A program made the translations under genes and the position numbers. From NCBI GenBank assembly GCA_028286605.1, contig JAQBRE010000007.1:57524-121523 (forward strand): DNA of 64,000 bases. The letters run 5' to 3'. This document shows, one piece after another, positions 41,969-54,864 of the stretch (positions within the stretch are counted from its first letter, which is position 1; every line of letters starts with the position of its first letter). The stretch comes from Parcubacteria group bacterium (GTDB lineage: Bacteria; Patescibacteria; Paceibacteria; UBA9973; UBA2103). The notes under the pieces were generated by a model. That model searched no databases. It was given only the letters and a program-made list of their open reading frames with translations, and was not told the DNA's origin.

Positions 41969-42697
41969 ATGAATAAAAAACGAGTCCTTGTTTCAGGACT
42001 AATCGTACTAATCATAATTTTACTGGTAACGCTTTATTACAATATGGGATTCTTCTCAAAACTTAACTTCGTTTCAAAGACTCCAGATGTTAAAACGCAG
42101 ATTGCTGACCTGACTAATCTTGGCTGGTTTGATCTCACTCCTTCCACGTATAAAGAAGACGCAGAAAAGAATTTGCAAGGAACTCTAGAATCAAAATTCG
42201 TCGGCTCTGGGATGGAAGAGAATGATCCTCATGAAAAAGAATTGATATCAAAGGGCTTTGACGGCTTGATGCCAAGCCCAGATCTTAAGATATTCAGTGA
42301 TGATCCAGAAAATTTGAGTGAGGGAAGCATCTGCAAACTTCTCAATAATATACAGGTCACCTTTGCTCTAAGAGGAGAATCTCTCGTCACGAGCTGTACT
42401 GACCATATAACTGTTTCTGAAAAGCCATCGTATTCCGTAACAGTGAATGGAAAAGACTACGAAGTGTATGATAATCCGCAACCATATAACTGGTTTTATG
42501 CTGTTGATGCCGTAGTGAAAATTACTGACGCACTACTTGAAAAGCAGGGAAATAAGAATCGCATGTATTTTTCAGCCAGTGGAGACAATAGCATTGATTT
42601 CTTATTGCTTACGCCGGAGCAATATAATTATTTGCACGAACATAGGATTGGCGGAGGATTTGGTCCCATAGTGAAAACATCAGCAGAGATGAAATAA
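41969..42697 (+). CDS. membrane-anchored protein, unknown, AT-rich
   Basis: 242 aa, not recognised. An N-terminal helix (about 6-26) anchors a soluble extracytoplasmic domain with alternating strands (VTVNGKDYEVYDNPQPYNWF) and a central pair of cysteines (SICKLLNN, TSCTDHIT). Its base composition is well below that of smc and rnr at each side, so recent acquisition is likely. TATACT (41957-41962) ends 6 nt before the ATG, the same promoter form as core genes. Confidence 0.7.
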   Translation: MNKKRVLVSGLIVLIIILLVTLYYNMGFFSKLNFVSKTPDVKTQIADLTNLGWFDLTPSTYKEDAEKNLQGTLESKFVGSGMEENDPHEKELISKGFDGLMPSPDLKIFSDDPENLSEGSICKLLNNIQVTFALRGESLVTSCTDHITVSEKPSYSVTVNGKDYEVYDNPQPYNWFYAVDAVVKITDALLEKQGNKNRMYFSASGDNSIDFLLLTPEQYNYLHEHRIGGGFGPIVKTSAEMK

Positions 42698-42729
42698 GAA
42701 AAGGCCCGCTACGCGGGCCTTTTCTTATT
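42696..42729. terminator. bidirectional terminator between convergent genes
   Basis: AAGAAAAGGCCCGC pairs with GCGGGCCTTTTCTT. It overlaps the last codons of rnr on the minus strand and the stop of the upstream plus-strand gene. Confidence 0.9.
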
Positions 42730-44716
42730 TCGCGTCAGCGAGCGCGAAGTCGAGCTCCTTGTCCTGGATGCGTGCCGCGACGAGCTTCACTTTGATGGGA
42801 TCTCCGAGCGCGTATTCCTTTTTCGTGCGGCGGCCGACGAGGCGGTAGCGCTTCTCGTCATGATCGAAGTAATCATCCCCGAGGTTGCGGACGCTGATGA
42901 GTCCTTCAGCTCGCGTCTCTTTTATTTCAACGTAGAGGCCGCGATCGGAAACGCCGGAGATAACTGCATCGAATTCCTGTCCGACTTTGTCGCTCATGAA
43001 TTCAACGAGCTTCATCTTCACCGAGTCGCGCTCGGCTTCTGAGGCAGAAACCTCGCGCTCGCTGGAATGGCGGGCGAGCTCCTCGAGCTCTGCTATTTCC
43101 GCCTTGGTGATCTTCTCGCGTTCTGCATAGTGCTTCACCATGCGATGCGTAAGGAGGTCCGGATAGCGGCGGATAGGGGAGGTGAAGTGCGAATAGAACT
43201 CGAAGCCGAGGCCGAAGTGGCCGATGTTCTTCGTGGTGTAGACCGCTTTCGCCATAGAGCGAAGCGCTGCGACCTTAATCAGATACTCTTCCGGCTTTCC
43301 TTCGACCTGCGCGAGCAGGGCATTGATAGCCGCTCCCTTCACATGGCCGTTCTGCGAATCGAGATGATAGCCGAGGACTTTCAGGAACTGCGTAAGGTTC
43401 TCGATACGGTCTGCATCCGGTACATCATGAACGCGGTATACGACGCTGCCCTCGAGGCCTGCGGCCTCGCCTTTCTTCGAAAGGTATTCAGAAACATGCT
43501 CATTCGCGAGAAGCATGAAGTCCTCGATAAGGAGGTTCGTTGCCTTGCGTTCCTTAAGCACGACTTGCGTCGGCTTTCCGGTTTCGTCGAGCAAGACTTT
43601 GATTTCAGGGGTATCGAATGCAATAGCACCGTTCGCAACACGGCGCGCACGGATCTTATCTGCGAGCGTACGGAGCGAAACGAGTTCTTCAAGAAATTCA
43701 CCTGAGTTATTGTCTAAAATCTCCTGCGCATTCTCGTACGTGAAGCGCTTATCAGAGTGGATGACGGTTTCGCCGAACCACTGGTCTACGATCTCTGCAT
43801 TCTTATTGAGGGTGAATACCGCAGAAACAGCGAGACGATCCTCATTCGGATTGAGCGAACAGAGTCCGTTGGAAAGAATCTCCGGAAGCATCGGGATGGT
43901 GCGGTCCACGAGATATACGGATGTCGCACGTTCGCGCGCTTCGGCATCGATAGCGGTGCCGGGGCGAACATAGAAGGAAACGTCAGCGATGTGTACGCCC
44001 ACTTCCGTGTTTCCATCAGGAAGCTGCTTTACGGAAAGCGCATCATCGAAGTCCTTCGCATCGAACGGGTCGATGGTGAAGGTCGTGGTGGTACGGAAAT
44101 CCTTGCGAGCGCCGGAAGCGATCGCTTCAATGACTTCTTTCGTGAGCGCCTCTTTACCGGTCTCTTCGAGACCGGCCGCTTCTTTCTCTACGCCAGGAGG
44201 GAAGTTGGAATGGAAGCCTTGTGAAAGCGCGAGTGCGCGCATTTCTGTTTCGTGTACGCCGGCAGGGCCGATTATTTCCTCGAGCGTCGCGAGCGGGCGA
44301 AGCTGTCCTTTCTCCCATCCCTGGAAACGTGCGACCACCTTCATGCCAAGTGGCAGGGAATCGCCATGCATCAAAAACGGCGTGTACATCTTCTTCAGAT
44401 CCGGAATGAGGAAGAACTGGCCCGGAAGCCCGAACTCAGTCGCAGGATCCGAAGGGACGATCTTTCCCACGAATGATTCACGAGCACGCTTCACGATACC
44501 TATAACGTTGCCGGTCGAGCGCGTCTGGCCGCTCTTCGGGTCCGTGTTCGTTCCGGAAACCTGGATCTTCACGATGTCATTCGGGAATGCGGTGCCAAGA
44601 TTCTCGCCGGGCACGAATAGTTCCTCGTCTTCTGAATCAGGAATCTTGAAAAATCCTTTGCCGGACTTGATAACGCTGATCGGTCCTTCGTAAATCGCTC
44701 CTTGTGGAATTGCCAT
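42725..44716 (-). CDS. rnr: ribonuclease R
   Basis: 663 aa. A processive 3'-5' exoribonuclease of the RNB family that degrades structured RNA. Cold-shock-like OB domains (IYEGPISVIKSGKGFFKIP) precede the RNB catalytic domain with FTIDPFDAKDFDDALSV (catalytic aspartates), VGVHIADVSFYVRPG, LPEILSNGLCSLNP, and HFTSPIRRYPDLLTHR. A C-terminal S1 domain (about 575-660, FDAVISGVSDRGLYVEIKET) completes it. ATG 44716 is preferred over GTG 44728; TAGAGT on the minus strand ends 10 nt before it. Confidence 0.95.
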   Translation of the reverse strand: MAIPQGAIYEGPISVIKSGKGFFKIPDSEDEELFVPGENLGTAFPNDIVKIQVSGTNTDPKSGQTRSTGNVIGIVKRARESFVGKIVPSDPATEFGLPGQFFLIPDLKKMYTPFLMHGDSLPLGMKVVARFQGWEKGQLRPLATLEEIIGPAGVHETEMRALALSQGFHSNFPPGVEKEAAGLEETGKEALTKEVIEAIASGARKDFRTTTTFTIDPFDAKDFDDALSVKQLPDGNTEVGVHIADVSFYVRPGTAIDAEARERATSVYLVDRTIPMLPEILSNGLCSLNPNEDRLAVSAVFTLNKNAEIVDQWFGETVIHSDKRFTYENAQEILDNNSGEFLEELVSLRTLADKIRARRVANGAIAFDTPEIKVLLDETGKPTQVVLKERKATNLLIEDFMLLANEHVSEYLSKKGEAAGLEGSVVYRVHDVPDADRIENLTQFLKVLGYHLDSQNGHVKGAAINALLAQVEGKPEEYLIKVAALRSMAKAVYTTKNIGHFGLGFEFYSHFTSPIRRYPDLLTHRMVKHYAEREKITKAEIAELEELARHSSEREVSASEAERDSVKMKLVEFMSDKVGQEFDAVISGVSDRGLYVEIKETRAEGLISVRNLGDDYFDHDEKRYRLVGRRTKKEYALGDPIKVKLVAARIQDKELDFALADAK

Positions 44717-44981
44717 ATATGAATGCACTCTACCAGATTGTTCTTCATTTTACATTTCGATTCGTTTGCTACTCTATACGTGCAGTCCTGTGAACTTGGC
44801 TCTCGAAGCTCCCCCGCTGATGAAGCCAAGCCCCACCACAGCTCTGTGCAACTTTAAGGGGCGGCCTAAGACGCACAGGCCGCCCCTCTTTTTATTTGTT
44901 GAACGCTTCAGCAAAGTAGCTTTTTATAAAATTCGTGGTATATTAAAAACGGATCAACAATCAACTAGGGAAGGATTCGCC

Positions 44982-45461
44982 ATGAGCGAAACGATGAAGG
45001 AACAAGTTACCCGCATGCCGACGTGGGCGAAGCAGTACGCGTTCTGGCAGTGCGTTAGTTTCTGCCGGCGCATCCTCCTCGCTTATTTTGTTGCGGCCTG
45101 CACGTTCTATGCGATCGTGCATCAGGTCGCCCTGCTTAGCATGCTGATGCAGGAAAACATGCTGCCGTACCTGCTCGTACCGTTCGGTCTTTTCATGTGT
45201 CTCATATGCGCCGTCAACTGGCTCTCGTATCCGGACCACGTCGAGCAAGCCGAACGGGAAGGACAGGAAGAATCAGAGCGCAGCGTTCGGGCGGATCGTT
45301 TCACGCTCATGCTTTCGCCGATTATCGCCTTAGGTGCGCTTCTTCTGCCTATCGTAGGAGCCTACAGATTATCCTGGATGATCAGTGTCGGGGTCTTTCT
45401 GGTTATGTTTTGGTCGATCGTGACGTTCATCAATGGACGAAAAGAGACCTTTGGTCTCTAG
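44982..45461 (+). CDS. 159-aa four-helix membrane protein, SD-led orphan
   Basis: Not recognised. Four transmembrane segments are seen (about 27-50, 58-80, 103-124, 128-150) with a charged Glu/Arg loop between the second and third (EQAEREGQEESERSVRADR). The 5' UTR of about 35 nt follows TATATT (44939-44944) and holds an AGGGAAGGA SD 6 nt before ATG. An in-frame upstream extension exists but crosses the promoter and is unlikely. It has its own terminator and stands between rnr and rpsP. Confidence 0.75.
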   Translation: MSETMKEQVTRMPTWAKQYAFWQCVSFCRRILLAYFVAACTFYAIVHQVALLSMLMQENMLPYLLVPFGLFMCLICAVNWLSYPDHVEQAEREGQEESERSVRADRFTLMLSPIIALGALLLPIVGAYRLSWMISVGVFLVMFWSIVTFINGRKETFGL

Positions 45462-45477
45462 CATCGCACCGGCCTCC

Positions 45478-45515
45478 GAACCCCTCCCGCATACACGGGC
45501 GGGGTTCTTCTTTTG
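45478..45515 (+). terminator. terminator of the four-helix orphan
   Basis: GAACCCC..CCCG pairs with CGGG..GGGGTTC; TTCTTTT follows and overlaps the next -35 box. Confidence 0.75.
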
Positions 45516-45541
45516 ACCTTTTGACCCCTATCTGGTATCGT
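45513..45541 (+). promoter_or_regulatory. rpsP operon promoter
   Basis: TTGACC (45513-45518), 17-nt spacer, TATCGT (45536-45541), 10 nt before the rpsP ATG. Confidence 0.65.
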
Positions 45542-45551
45542 TGGCTCCACT

Positions 45552-46028
45552 ATGTTGATGATCCGTTTCCAGCGCATCGGCCGCAAGAATGATCCTGCGT
45601 TCCGTATGCTCGTGCTCGAGAAAGCGTCCGGCCCTAAGGCGGGCAAGTATGTCGACCTCGTCGGCACCTATAACCCTAAGACTAAGGCCGTAACGCTCCA
45701 GCCAGAGCGCATCAAGGACTGGGTCGCGAAGGGTGCACAGGTTTCACCTTCACTCATGAACCTCCTTATCTCAAAGGGCGTATTCGAAGGAAAGAAGAAG
45801 AACGTCCTTCCCATGAAGACCTATCCCGTTCCAGCTCCTGTCGTTGAGGAAGCACCTGCAGCACCAGCACCCGTTGCTGAGGCACCAGTAGAAACTGCTG
45901 CTGAAGAAGCGCCAGTTGAAGTAACTCCTGAAGAAGTCGCGACCGTTGAGGAAGCTCCGGTTGAAGAAGCCGCTGTCGAAGAGGCGCCAGCTGAAGAGGC
46001 TGCACCTGCAGAAGAAGTCGCTGCGTAA
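45552..46028 (+). CDS. rpsP: ribosomal protein S16 with acidic Ala/Glu/Pro tail
   Basis: 158 aa, twice the usual size. The first 85 residues are S16: MIRFQRIGRKNDPAFRMLVL, GPKAGKYVDLVGTYNP, RIKDWVAKGAQVSPSLMNLL. The rest is a tail of about 70 residues made of EEAPVE-, EEVA- and APAP-type units, acidic and probably disordered. Two starts are possible (45552 or 45558); the first fits the family. rpsP heads the operon rpsP-khpA-trmD; rimM, normally between khpA and trmD, is absent. Confidence 0.93.
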   Translation: MLMIRFQRIGRKNDPAFRMLVLEKASGPKAGKYVDLVGTYNPKTKAVTLQPERIKDWVAKGAQVSPSLMNLLISKGVFEGKKKNVLPMKTYPVPAPVVEEAPAAPAPVAEAPVETAAEEAPVEVTPEEVATVEEAPVEEAAVEEAPAEEAAPAEEVAA

Positions 46029-46105
46029 GCAGCTGCTCTTCATGCATTTTTCGTTCTTCTATTGTCATCCTGTACCGATACCCTGTAACACTCTGAAAAC
46101 CTTTT

Positions 46106-46411
46106 ATGGATATAGACCAGCAATTTCTCGAATACGTAGTCAAAGCGCTTGTAGATAATCAGGACGCCGTCGTTGTTGCACGCACCGTAGACGAAATGGG
46201 CGTACTCCTTACGCTCACCGTTTCTCCGGACGATATGGGTAAGATCATCGGTCGTGATGGAAACATCGCGAAAGCGCTCCGTACGCTCCTGCGCGTCGTC
46301 GGCATGAAGCACAACGCCCGCGTGAACATGAAGATCAACGAGCCAGCCGGCGGCAAGCGTTTCGGCGAAGAGCGTTCTCTTGAAGACGTCATCGGTGACA
46401 TAAACCAGTAG
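46106..46411 (+). CDS. khpA: KH-domain RNA-binding protein KhpA
   Basis: 101 aa. A single KH domain with the GxxG loop GRDG in MGKIIGRDGNIAKALRTLLR, as in KhpA/YlqC, which with KhpB binds many small RNAs in Gram-positives. The N-terminus is slightly longer than usual and the C-terminus ends at EERSLEDVIGDINQ. The position after rpsP and before trmD is the conserved context of this gene. TAACAC upstream (about 46085) is a weak promoter candidate. Confidence 0.9.
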   Translation: MDIDQQFLEYVVKALVDNQDAVVVARTVDEMGVLLTLTVSPDDMGKIIGRDGNIAKALRTLLRVVGMKHNARVNMKINEPAGGKRFGEERSLEDVIGDINQ

Positions 46412-46432
46412 CGCCAACTGCGCAGCACACTT

Positions 46433-47128
46433 ATGCTTCGCTTCCATCTCATAACGCTATTTCCTGAGGCGTGCGATGCGTATCTGAATGCATCGATACT
46501 CGGGCGCGCTCGCATGAATAAGAAGATCAAGGTGGATTATCAGAGTCCGCGTGATTTCGTTACGAACAAGTGGGGAAAAGTCGATGAGCGCCCGTATGGC
46601 GGCGGCCCCGGCATGGTCATGACCGCGCTGCCGGTGGTGAAGGCGGTGAAGAAGTCGCTTACGCGACGCACCGGAAAGATTGCCATCGTGTGGTTCGTTC
46701 CTGGTGCGAAACCTTTCAATAATAAAGAAGCTGATGCGCTCGCGAAGTTTGATGACGTTGTGCTGGTCTGCGGACGCTACGAAGGCATTGATGATCGCGC
46801 GCAGAAGATGATCAAGACGATGGGAACGCTCAAGACCTATTCCGTTGGCGAAGCGACGCTCACGGGCGGGGAGGTTCCTGCGATGGCGATCGTGGATGCG
46901 GTAACCCGCCGCCTGCCTGGCGTGCTCGGCAAAGACGAATCGGTTGAAGAACGCCGCGTTGCCTCGCGCGCCGTGTATACCCGTCCTGAGGTAATCGAGT
47001 GGGAAGGGAAGAAGTATCCAACCCCAAAGATCCTCCTTACAGGCCATGCAGCTTTGATTGAAGAATGGCGCGGCGGAACGCTGGAAACCACGAGTGCCAA
47101 GAAAGCCATAAAGAAGGCTTCAAAATAG
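46433..47128 (+). CDS. trmD: tRNA (guanine-37-N1) methyltransferase
   Basis: 231 aa. SPOUT-class enzyme that methylates G37 next to the anticodon and keeps the reading frame. Seen are LITLFPEACDAYLNASILGRA, RPYGGGPGMVM, VLVCGRYEGIDDRA, and the trefoil-knot SAM site SVGEATLTGGEVPAMAIVDAV with RLPGVLGKDES. The C-terminal helical domain is present but short, ending in Lys-rich residues. The gene follows khpA by 21 nt. Confidence 0.96.
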   Translation: MLRFHLITLFPEACDAYLNASILGRARMNKKIKVDYQSPRDFVTNKWGKVDERPYGGGPGMVMTALPVVKAVKKSLTRRTGKIAIVWFVPGAKPFNNKEADALAKFDDVVLVCGRYEGIDDRAQKMIKTMGTLKTYSVGEATLTGGEVPAMAIVDAVTRRLPGVLGKDESVEERRVASRAVYTRPEVIEWEGKKYPTPKILLTGHAALIEEWRGGTLETTSAKKAIKKASK

Positions 47129-47145
47129 GACATATTTGCAGGCTA

Positions 47146-47174
47146 TTGACAAATACGCTTAAAAGGCGTATATT
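47146..47174 (+). promoter_or_regulatory. consensus promoter of the 112-aa orphan
   Basis: TTGACA (47146-47151), 17-nt spacer, TATATT (47169-47174). About 47 nt of 5' UTR follow. Confidence 0.75.
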
Positions 47175-47227
47175 AGTAGGGAACCACTGACCTTTCCATT
47201 CACACCACATTCTGTTGGGAGAACCAC

Positions 47228-47566
47228 ATGATCAACTTGATCTTCGTTCCGATTGTCATTGCGATCATCGCAGCGATTCTGACCCTGATCCTCGGTGGAT
47301 TTCGGTCCTTCACGAACCTGGCCTTTCTGGTTCCGGTCGTGATTACTGGTCTCATCACCTTCGCCTACGGCCATCCGTACAACTACTTTGCCGACAAAGC
47401 GGAATTCGATTATGACCGCATCGGTCTCGGCATCATCTGCGCCATCTCCGGCATGGTGATCGGCTGCCTGCTGCGCCGAGGATTCGATTTGAGTCGTCAG
47501 GACGAACCTGTCGTACTCAATCGCCCTGGCCACATGCCTGGTTGCAAGGTCAACCGCTTGGTTTGA
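47228..47566 (+). CDS. 112-aa membrane protein, SD-led orphan, TGA stop
   Basis: Not recognised. Three transmembrane helices (about 3-25, 30-50, 73-93) with short loops and a polar C-terminus (DLSRQDEPVVLNRPGHMPGC). It has a perfect-spacing promoter, a long 5' UTR, GGGAG (47217-47221) 6 nt before ATG, and stops at TGA, like the orphan at 39350. A terminator follows. It stands between trmD and rpoB. Confidence 0.75.
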   Translation: MINLIFVPIVIAIIAAILTLILGGFRSFTNLAFLVPVVITGLITFAYGHPYNYFADKAEFDYDRIGLGIICAISGMVIGCLLRRGFDLSRQDEPVVLNRPGHMPGCKVNRLV

Positions 47567-47595
47567 CACGAACATGGTGGGGAATCAAAAATACG

Positions 47596-47630
47596 AAGGC
47601 GGGCACCAATTCTGGTGACCCGCCTTTTTC
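47596..47630 (+). terminator. terminator of the 112-aa orphan
   Basis: AAGGCGGG(CA)CC pairs with GG(TGA)CCCGCCTT around AATTCT; TTTTTC follows. Confidence 0.8.
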
Positions 47631-47663
47631 TATACCTATTCACATAATATTCACGGCCCTCCC

Positions 47664-47692
47664 TTGACCCGATATGGTAGGGAGGCTATACT
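47664..47692 (+). promoter_or_regulatory. rpoBC promoter
   Basis: TTGACC (47664-47669), 17-nt spacer, TATACT (47687-47692). Predicted start near 47699, leaving a leader of about 157 nt, unlike the leaderless core genes. Confidence 0.75.
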
Positions 47693-47698
47693 GGTTTT

Positions 47699-47855
47699 AA
47701 CCAGAACGGATTGAGTGGCGGCAGGCACTCTGGCGGGCACACCGGGCTCCAACGAAATAAAATACACGATTTACAAGCGTCTCGGAAACGAGAGACGCGG
47801 CTCATGGTACACATGAGCCCATTTGGCGTTTCCGGGCTTCACTTTTACCTACTCT
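47699..47855 (+). promoter_or_regulatory. structured rpoB 5' leader
   Basis: Contains GAGTG/CACTC (47713-47730), GCGTCTC/GAGACGC (47777-47798) and, directly adjoining, GGCTCATG/CATGAGCC (47799-47819). The last stem ends 36 nt before the rpoB ATG. A regulatory role (attenuation or r-protein-type autoregulation) is inferred. Confidence 0.55.
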
Positions 47856-50800
47856 ATGCCGAAGGCAAAAACGCTCGTGCAGAAGACGTTCGGGGCATAC
47901 CGCGCACCTCGCGTGGATTTCCCAGATTTGGTAGGACACCAGCGCGAATCTTTCAACTGGTTCCTCCGCGACGGACTCAAGGAGCTCTTCAACGAGTTCT
48001 CTCCGATTGGCGACTATTCCAGCAAGAAGTTCGAGCTTCGTTTTGACGGGTTCGAAATCGGCGAGCCGAAGGGAGATGAGGAATCAGCGCGTGAGAACAT
48101 GCGCACGTACGAGGCGCCTCTGAAGGCGACCGTCACGCTCCTCAACAAGACATTCGGTTCAGAAAAGACGCAGGACATCTTCCTCGCGGATATTCCTATG
48201 ATGACCCCTCATGGGTCTTTTATCGTATCCGGCGTTGAGCGCGCTATCGTGCCGCAGCTCGCACGTTCGTTCGGCGCATTCTTCGCTTCAGAGGAAACGA
48301 AGGGCAAGACGTACTTCGGCGCGAAGATCCTTCCTGCGCGTGGCGTATGGATCGAGATCGAAACCGATGTAGACGGTGCGATCTTCGTTAAGATCGACCG
48401 CAAGCGCCGCTTCCCTATGAGCAACCTCCTCACCATCTTCGGTGCAGGAACGAAGGAAGACGTTATGGGACTCTTCGCGAAGGATCCAATCGCGCTCGCA
48501 GCTATGAACGCGACTATCGCGCACGACACGGCTAAGACCGTTGACGACGCATACGTTGAGATTCACCGCCGCATGCGCGACGGCGACCTCGCGACGCCAG
48601 ATAACGCGAAGCAGTACGTGAACACCCTGTTCGCTCCTGAGCGCTACGACCTTTCTAAGGTCGGACGTCATCGCCTTAACGCGCGCTTCGGCCTCCCTAC
48701 GGACAAGAAGTCCCTTGAGCAGCGCGCGCTTACGCTCGACGACCTCACTCGCATCACCGCAGAGATTGCACGCCTTAACGTAACGCCAGACGCGCAGCCG
48801 GATGATATCGATCACCTCGGATTCCGCCGTGTCCGTTTCGTGGGTGAGCTTCTTCAGGCCCGCATGCGCGTGGGTATGAGCCGCATGAAGCGCAACATCC
48901 AGGACCGCATGAGCACCATCGAGTCGGAGACGACGCTTCCGATGGCATTCGTGAATCCTCGTCCGCTTCAGGCTTCGGTCCGTGAATTCTTCACGGCCAA
49001 CCAGCTTTCGCAGTTCATGGACCAGCAGAACATTCTTGCTGAGCTCGAGAACATGCGTACGCTTTCCGCGCTCGGTCCGGGCGGCCTCACTCGTGAGCGC
49101 GCCGGCTTCGAAGTTCGCGACGTGCACCCTTCGCACTACGGACGCCTCTGCCCGATTCACACGCCGGAAGGTCAGAACATCGGACTCATCCTTCGCCTCG
49201 CGCTTCATGCGCGTACGAACGAGTTCGGCGTTATCGAGACTCCGTACGTAAAGGTTAAGAACGGCATGGTCTCTGAAGACGTCGTATACCTCAACGCGCT
49301 CGAAGAAGAAACCGTAACCATCGCTCATGCCGCTACTCCGGTAGATGACAAGGGACGTATCGTTCCTGATTCCATCGAGGCACGTAAGAACGGCGAGCCG
49401 GCTATCGTTGAGCGCAACGAGATCGAGCTCATCGACGCTTCCACCTACCAGATGTTCAGCGCCGCAACGGCAATGATCCCGTTCGTGGACCACGACGATG
49501 CGAACCGCGCACTGATGGGTTCGAACATGCAGAAGCAGGCGACTCCGGTCCTCATCCCTGAGGCACCTATCGTCGCGACTGGCATCGAAGGACACGCAGC
49601 ACGCAACACGGGACGCCTCGTCCTCGCTGAAGAAGCGGGCGACGTTACCTTCGTTGATGCGCGCCACGTAACCATCACGAACAAGGAAGGAAAGAAGAAG
49701 GAGTACAAGCTCCAGGGCCTCACGCAGACGAACCAGAACTCGGCATTCAGCCAGCGCCCTTCCGTGATGATGGGCGACAAGGTGAAGAAGGGTGATGTGC
49801 TCGCAGATGCTTCAAGTTCGGACCAGGGCCAGATGGCTCTCGGCCAGAACGTACGCGTCGCCTTCATGAGCTGGAACGGCGCAAACTACGAAGACGCGAT
49901 CATCGTGTCTGAGCGCCTCGTGCAGGACTCGAAATTTACTACCGTGCACATCGAAGAATTCGAAGCAGCCGTCCGCGACACCAAGCTTGGTCCGGAAGTC
50001 ACCACGCACGACATTCCTAACGTCGGCGAGATGCGCCTTAAGAACCTCGACGAGGAAGGCGTTATCCGCATCGGCGCGGAAGTACGTCCTGGCGACATTC
50101 TTGTAGGTAAGGTAACGCCAAAGGGCGAGACGCAGCTTACTCCTGAAGAGCGTCTCCTTCGTTCGATCTTCGGCGACAAGGCCAAGGACGTGAAGGACAC
50201 CTCGCTCCGTATGGAAGGAGGCAAGCGTGGTCGTGTCATCGGCGTGAAGGTCTTCAGCCGCGAACGCGGCGACCAGCTCGAGAGCGGCATCATCAAGAAG
50301 ATCGTCGTTACCGTCGCGCAGGTCCGTAACGTATCCGTGGGTGACAAGCTCGCAGGACGTCACGGCAACAAGGGAGTCATCTCGCGCGTGCTTCCGGTGG
50401 AAGACATGCCGTATGACGAGAACGGAAATCCTGTCGATGTGATCCTCACACCGCTCGGCGTTCCTTCCCGTATGAACCTCGGACAGATCCTCGAGCTTCA
50501 CCTCGGCCTCGCAGCCAACACGCTCGGCTATCAGGCAATCGTGCCGCCATTCGCCGGCGCCTCCGCTGAAGAGATTCGCGAAGAGCTCGTGAAGGCAGGC
50601 TTCGACAAGACCGGAAAGCTCCAGCTCTTCGACGGCCACTCAGGCGAAGCATTCGCACAGCCCGTATCAGTCGGCTACATGTACATCCTGAAACTCCACC
50701 ACATGGTGGAAGACAAGATCCACATGCGTTCGATCGGTCCGTACAGCCTCATCACCCAGCAGCCGCTCGGAGGAAAGGCGCAGAACGGCGGTCAGCGTTT

Positions 50801-51038
50801 CGGAGAAATGGAAGTGTGGGCGCTCCTCGGCTACGGTTCGGCATACACGCTTCGCGAGATGCTCACCATCAAGTCGGACGACATCACGGGCCGCTCCGCG
50901 ACCTTCGATGCGATCGTGAAGGGCGAACCCGTTTCGCACTCCGGAACACCGGCATCATTCGCCGTACTTACTAACCAGATCCGCGGCCTCGCGCTCGACA
51001 TCGAGCCGATGGAACATGCGCGTGACATCGATGCGTAA
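47856..51038 (+). CDS. rpoB: RNA polymerase beta subunit
   Basis: 1060 aa, against about 1340 in E. coli; the lineage-specific inserts are missing. Motifs include RAPRVDFPDLVGHQRESFNWF, the rifampicin region LSQFMDQQNILAELENMRTLSALGPGGLTRERAG (split here: QLSQFMDQ, LSALGPGGLTRERAG), HPSHYGRLCPIHTPEGQNIGL, GDKLAGRHGNKGVISR, and the C-terminal GGQRFGEMEVWALLGYG. In the rif cluster the usual Asn-Pro after MDQ is QN, worth noting for rifampicin binding. ATG 47856 is used because upstream in-frame codons give no RpoB-like sequence. Confidence 0.97.
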   Translation: MPKAKTLVQKTFGAYRAPRVDFPDLVGHQRESFNWFLRDGLKELFNEFSPIGDYSSKKFELRFDGFEIGEPKGDEESARENMRTYEAPLKATVTLLNKTFGSEKTQDIFLADIPMMTPHGSFIVSGVERAIVPQLARSFGAFFASEETKGKTYFGAKILPARGVWIEIETDVDGAIFVKIDRKRRFPMSNLLTIFGAGTKEDVMGLFAKDPIALAAMNATIAHDTAKTVDDAYVEIHRRMRDGDLATPDNAKQYVNTLFAPERYDLSKVGRHRLNARFGLPTDKKSLEQRALTLDDLTRITAEIARLNVTPDAQPDDIDHLGFRRVRFVGELLQARMRVGMSRMKRNIQDRMSTIESETTLPMAFVNPRPLQASVREFFTANQLSQFMDQQNILAELENMRTLSALGPGGLTRERAGFEVRDVHPSHYGRLCPIHTPEGQNIGLILRLALHARTNEFGVIETPYVKVKNGMVSEDVVYLNALEEETVTIAHAATPVDDKGRIVPDSIEARKNGEPAIVERNEIELIDASTYQMFSAATAMIPFVDHDDANRALMGSNMQKQATPVLIPEAPIVATGIEGHAARNTGRLVLAEEAGDVTFVDARHVTITNKEGKKKEYKLQGLTQTNQNSAFSQRPSVMMGDKVKKGDVLADASSSDQGQMALGQNVRVAFMSWNGANYEDAIIVSERLVQDSKFTTVHIEEFEAAVRDTKLGPEVTTHDIPNVGEMRLKNLDEEGVIRIGAEVRPGDILVGKVTPKGETQLTPEERLLRSIFGDKAKDVKDTSLRMEGGKRGRVIGVKVFSRERGDQLESGIIKKIVVTVAQVRNVSVGDKLAGRHGNKGVISRVLPVEDMPYDENGNPVDVILTPLGVPSRMNLGQILELHLGLAANTLGYQAIVPPFAGASAEEIREELVKAGFDKTGKLQLFDGHSGEAFAQPVSVGYMYILKLHHMVEDKIHMRSIGPYSLITQQPLGGKAQNGGQRFGEMEVWALLGYGSAYTLREMLTIKSDDITGRSATFDAIVKGEPVSHSGTPASFAVLTNQIRGLALDIEPMEHARDIDA

Positions 51039-51063
51039 TCGTATCTTCTAATCCCAAAAACAT

Positions 51064-54807
<3,744 letters not shown>

Positions 54808-54827
54808 GCAATCAGTTTCAAAGAAAA

Positions 54828-54864
54828 GAAAAACCGCCTGCTCCGCAGGCGGTTTTTCTTTTCC
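54828..54864 (+). terminator. terminator of rpoBC
   Basis: GAAAAACCGCCTGC pairs with GCAGGCGGTTTTTC; TTTTCC follows. Confidence 0.9.

Noticed and set aside
48288..49667. 459-aa open frame on the minus strand
   Set aside because: It is antisense to rpoB, arises from codon bias in a GC-rich gene and has no promoter or family features. The same applies to 50971-51993 and 49812-50639.
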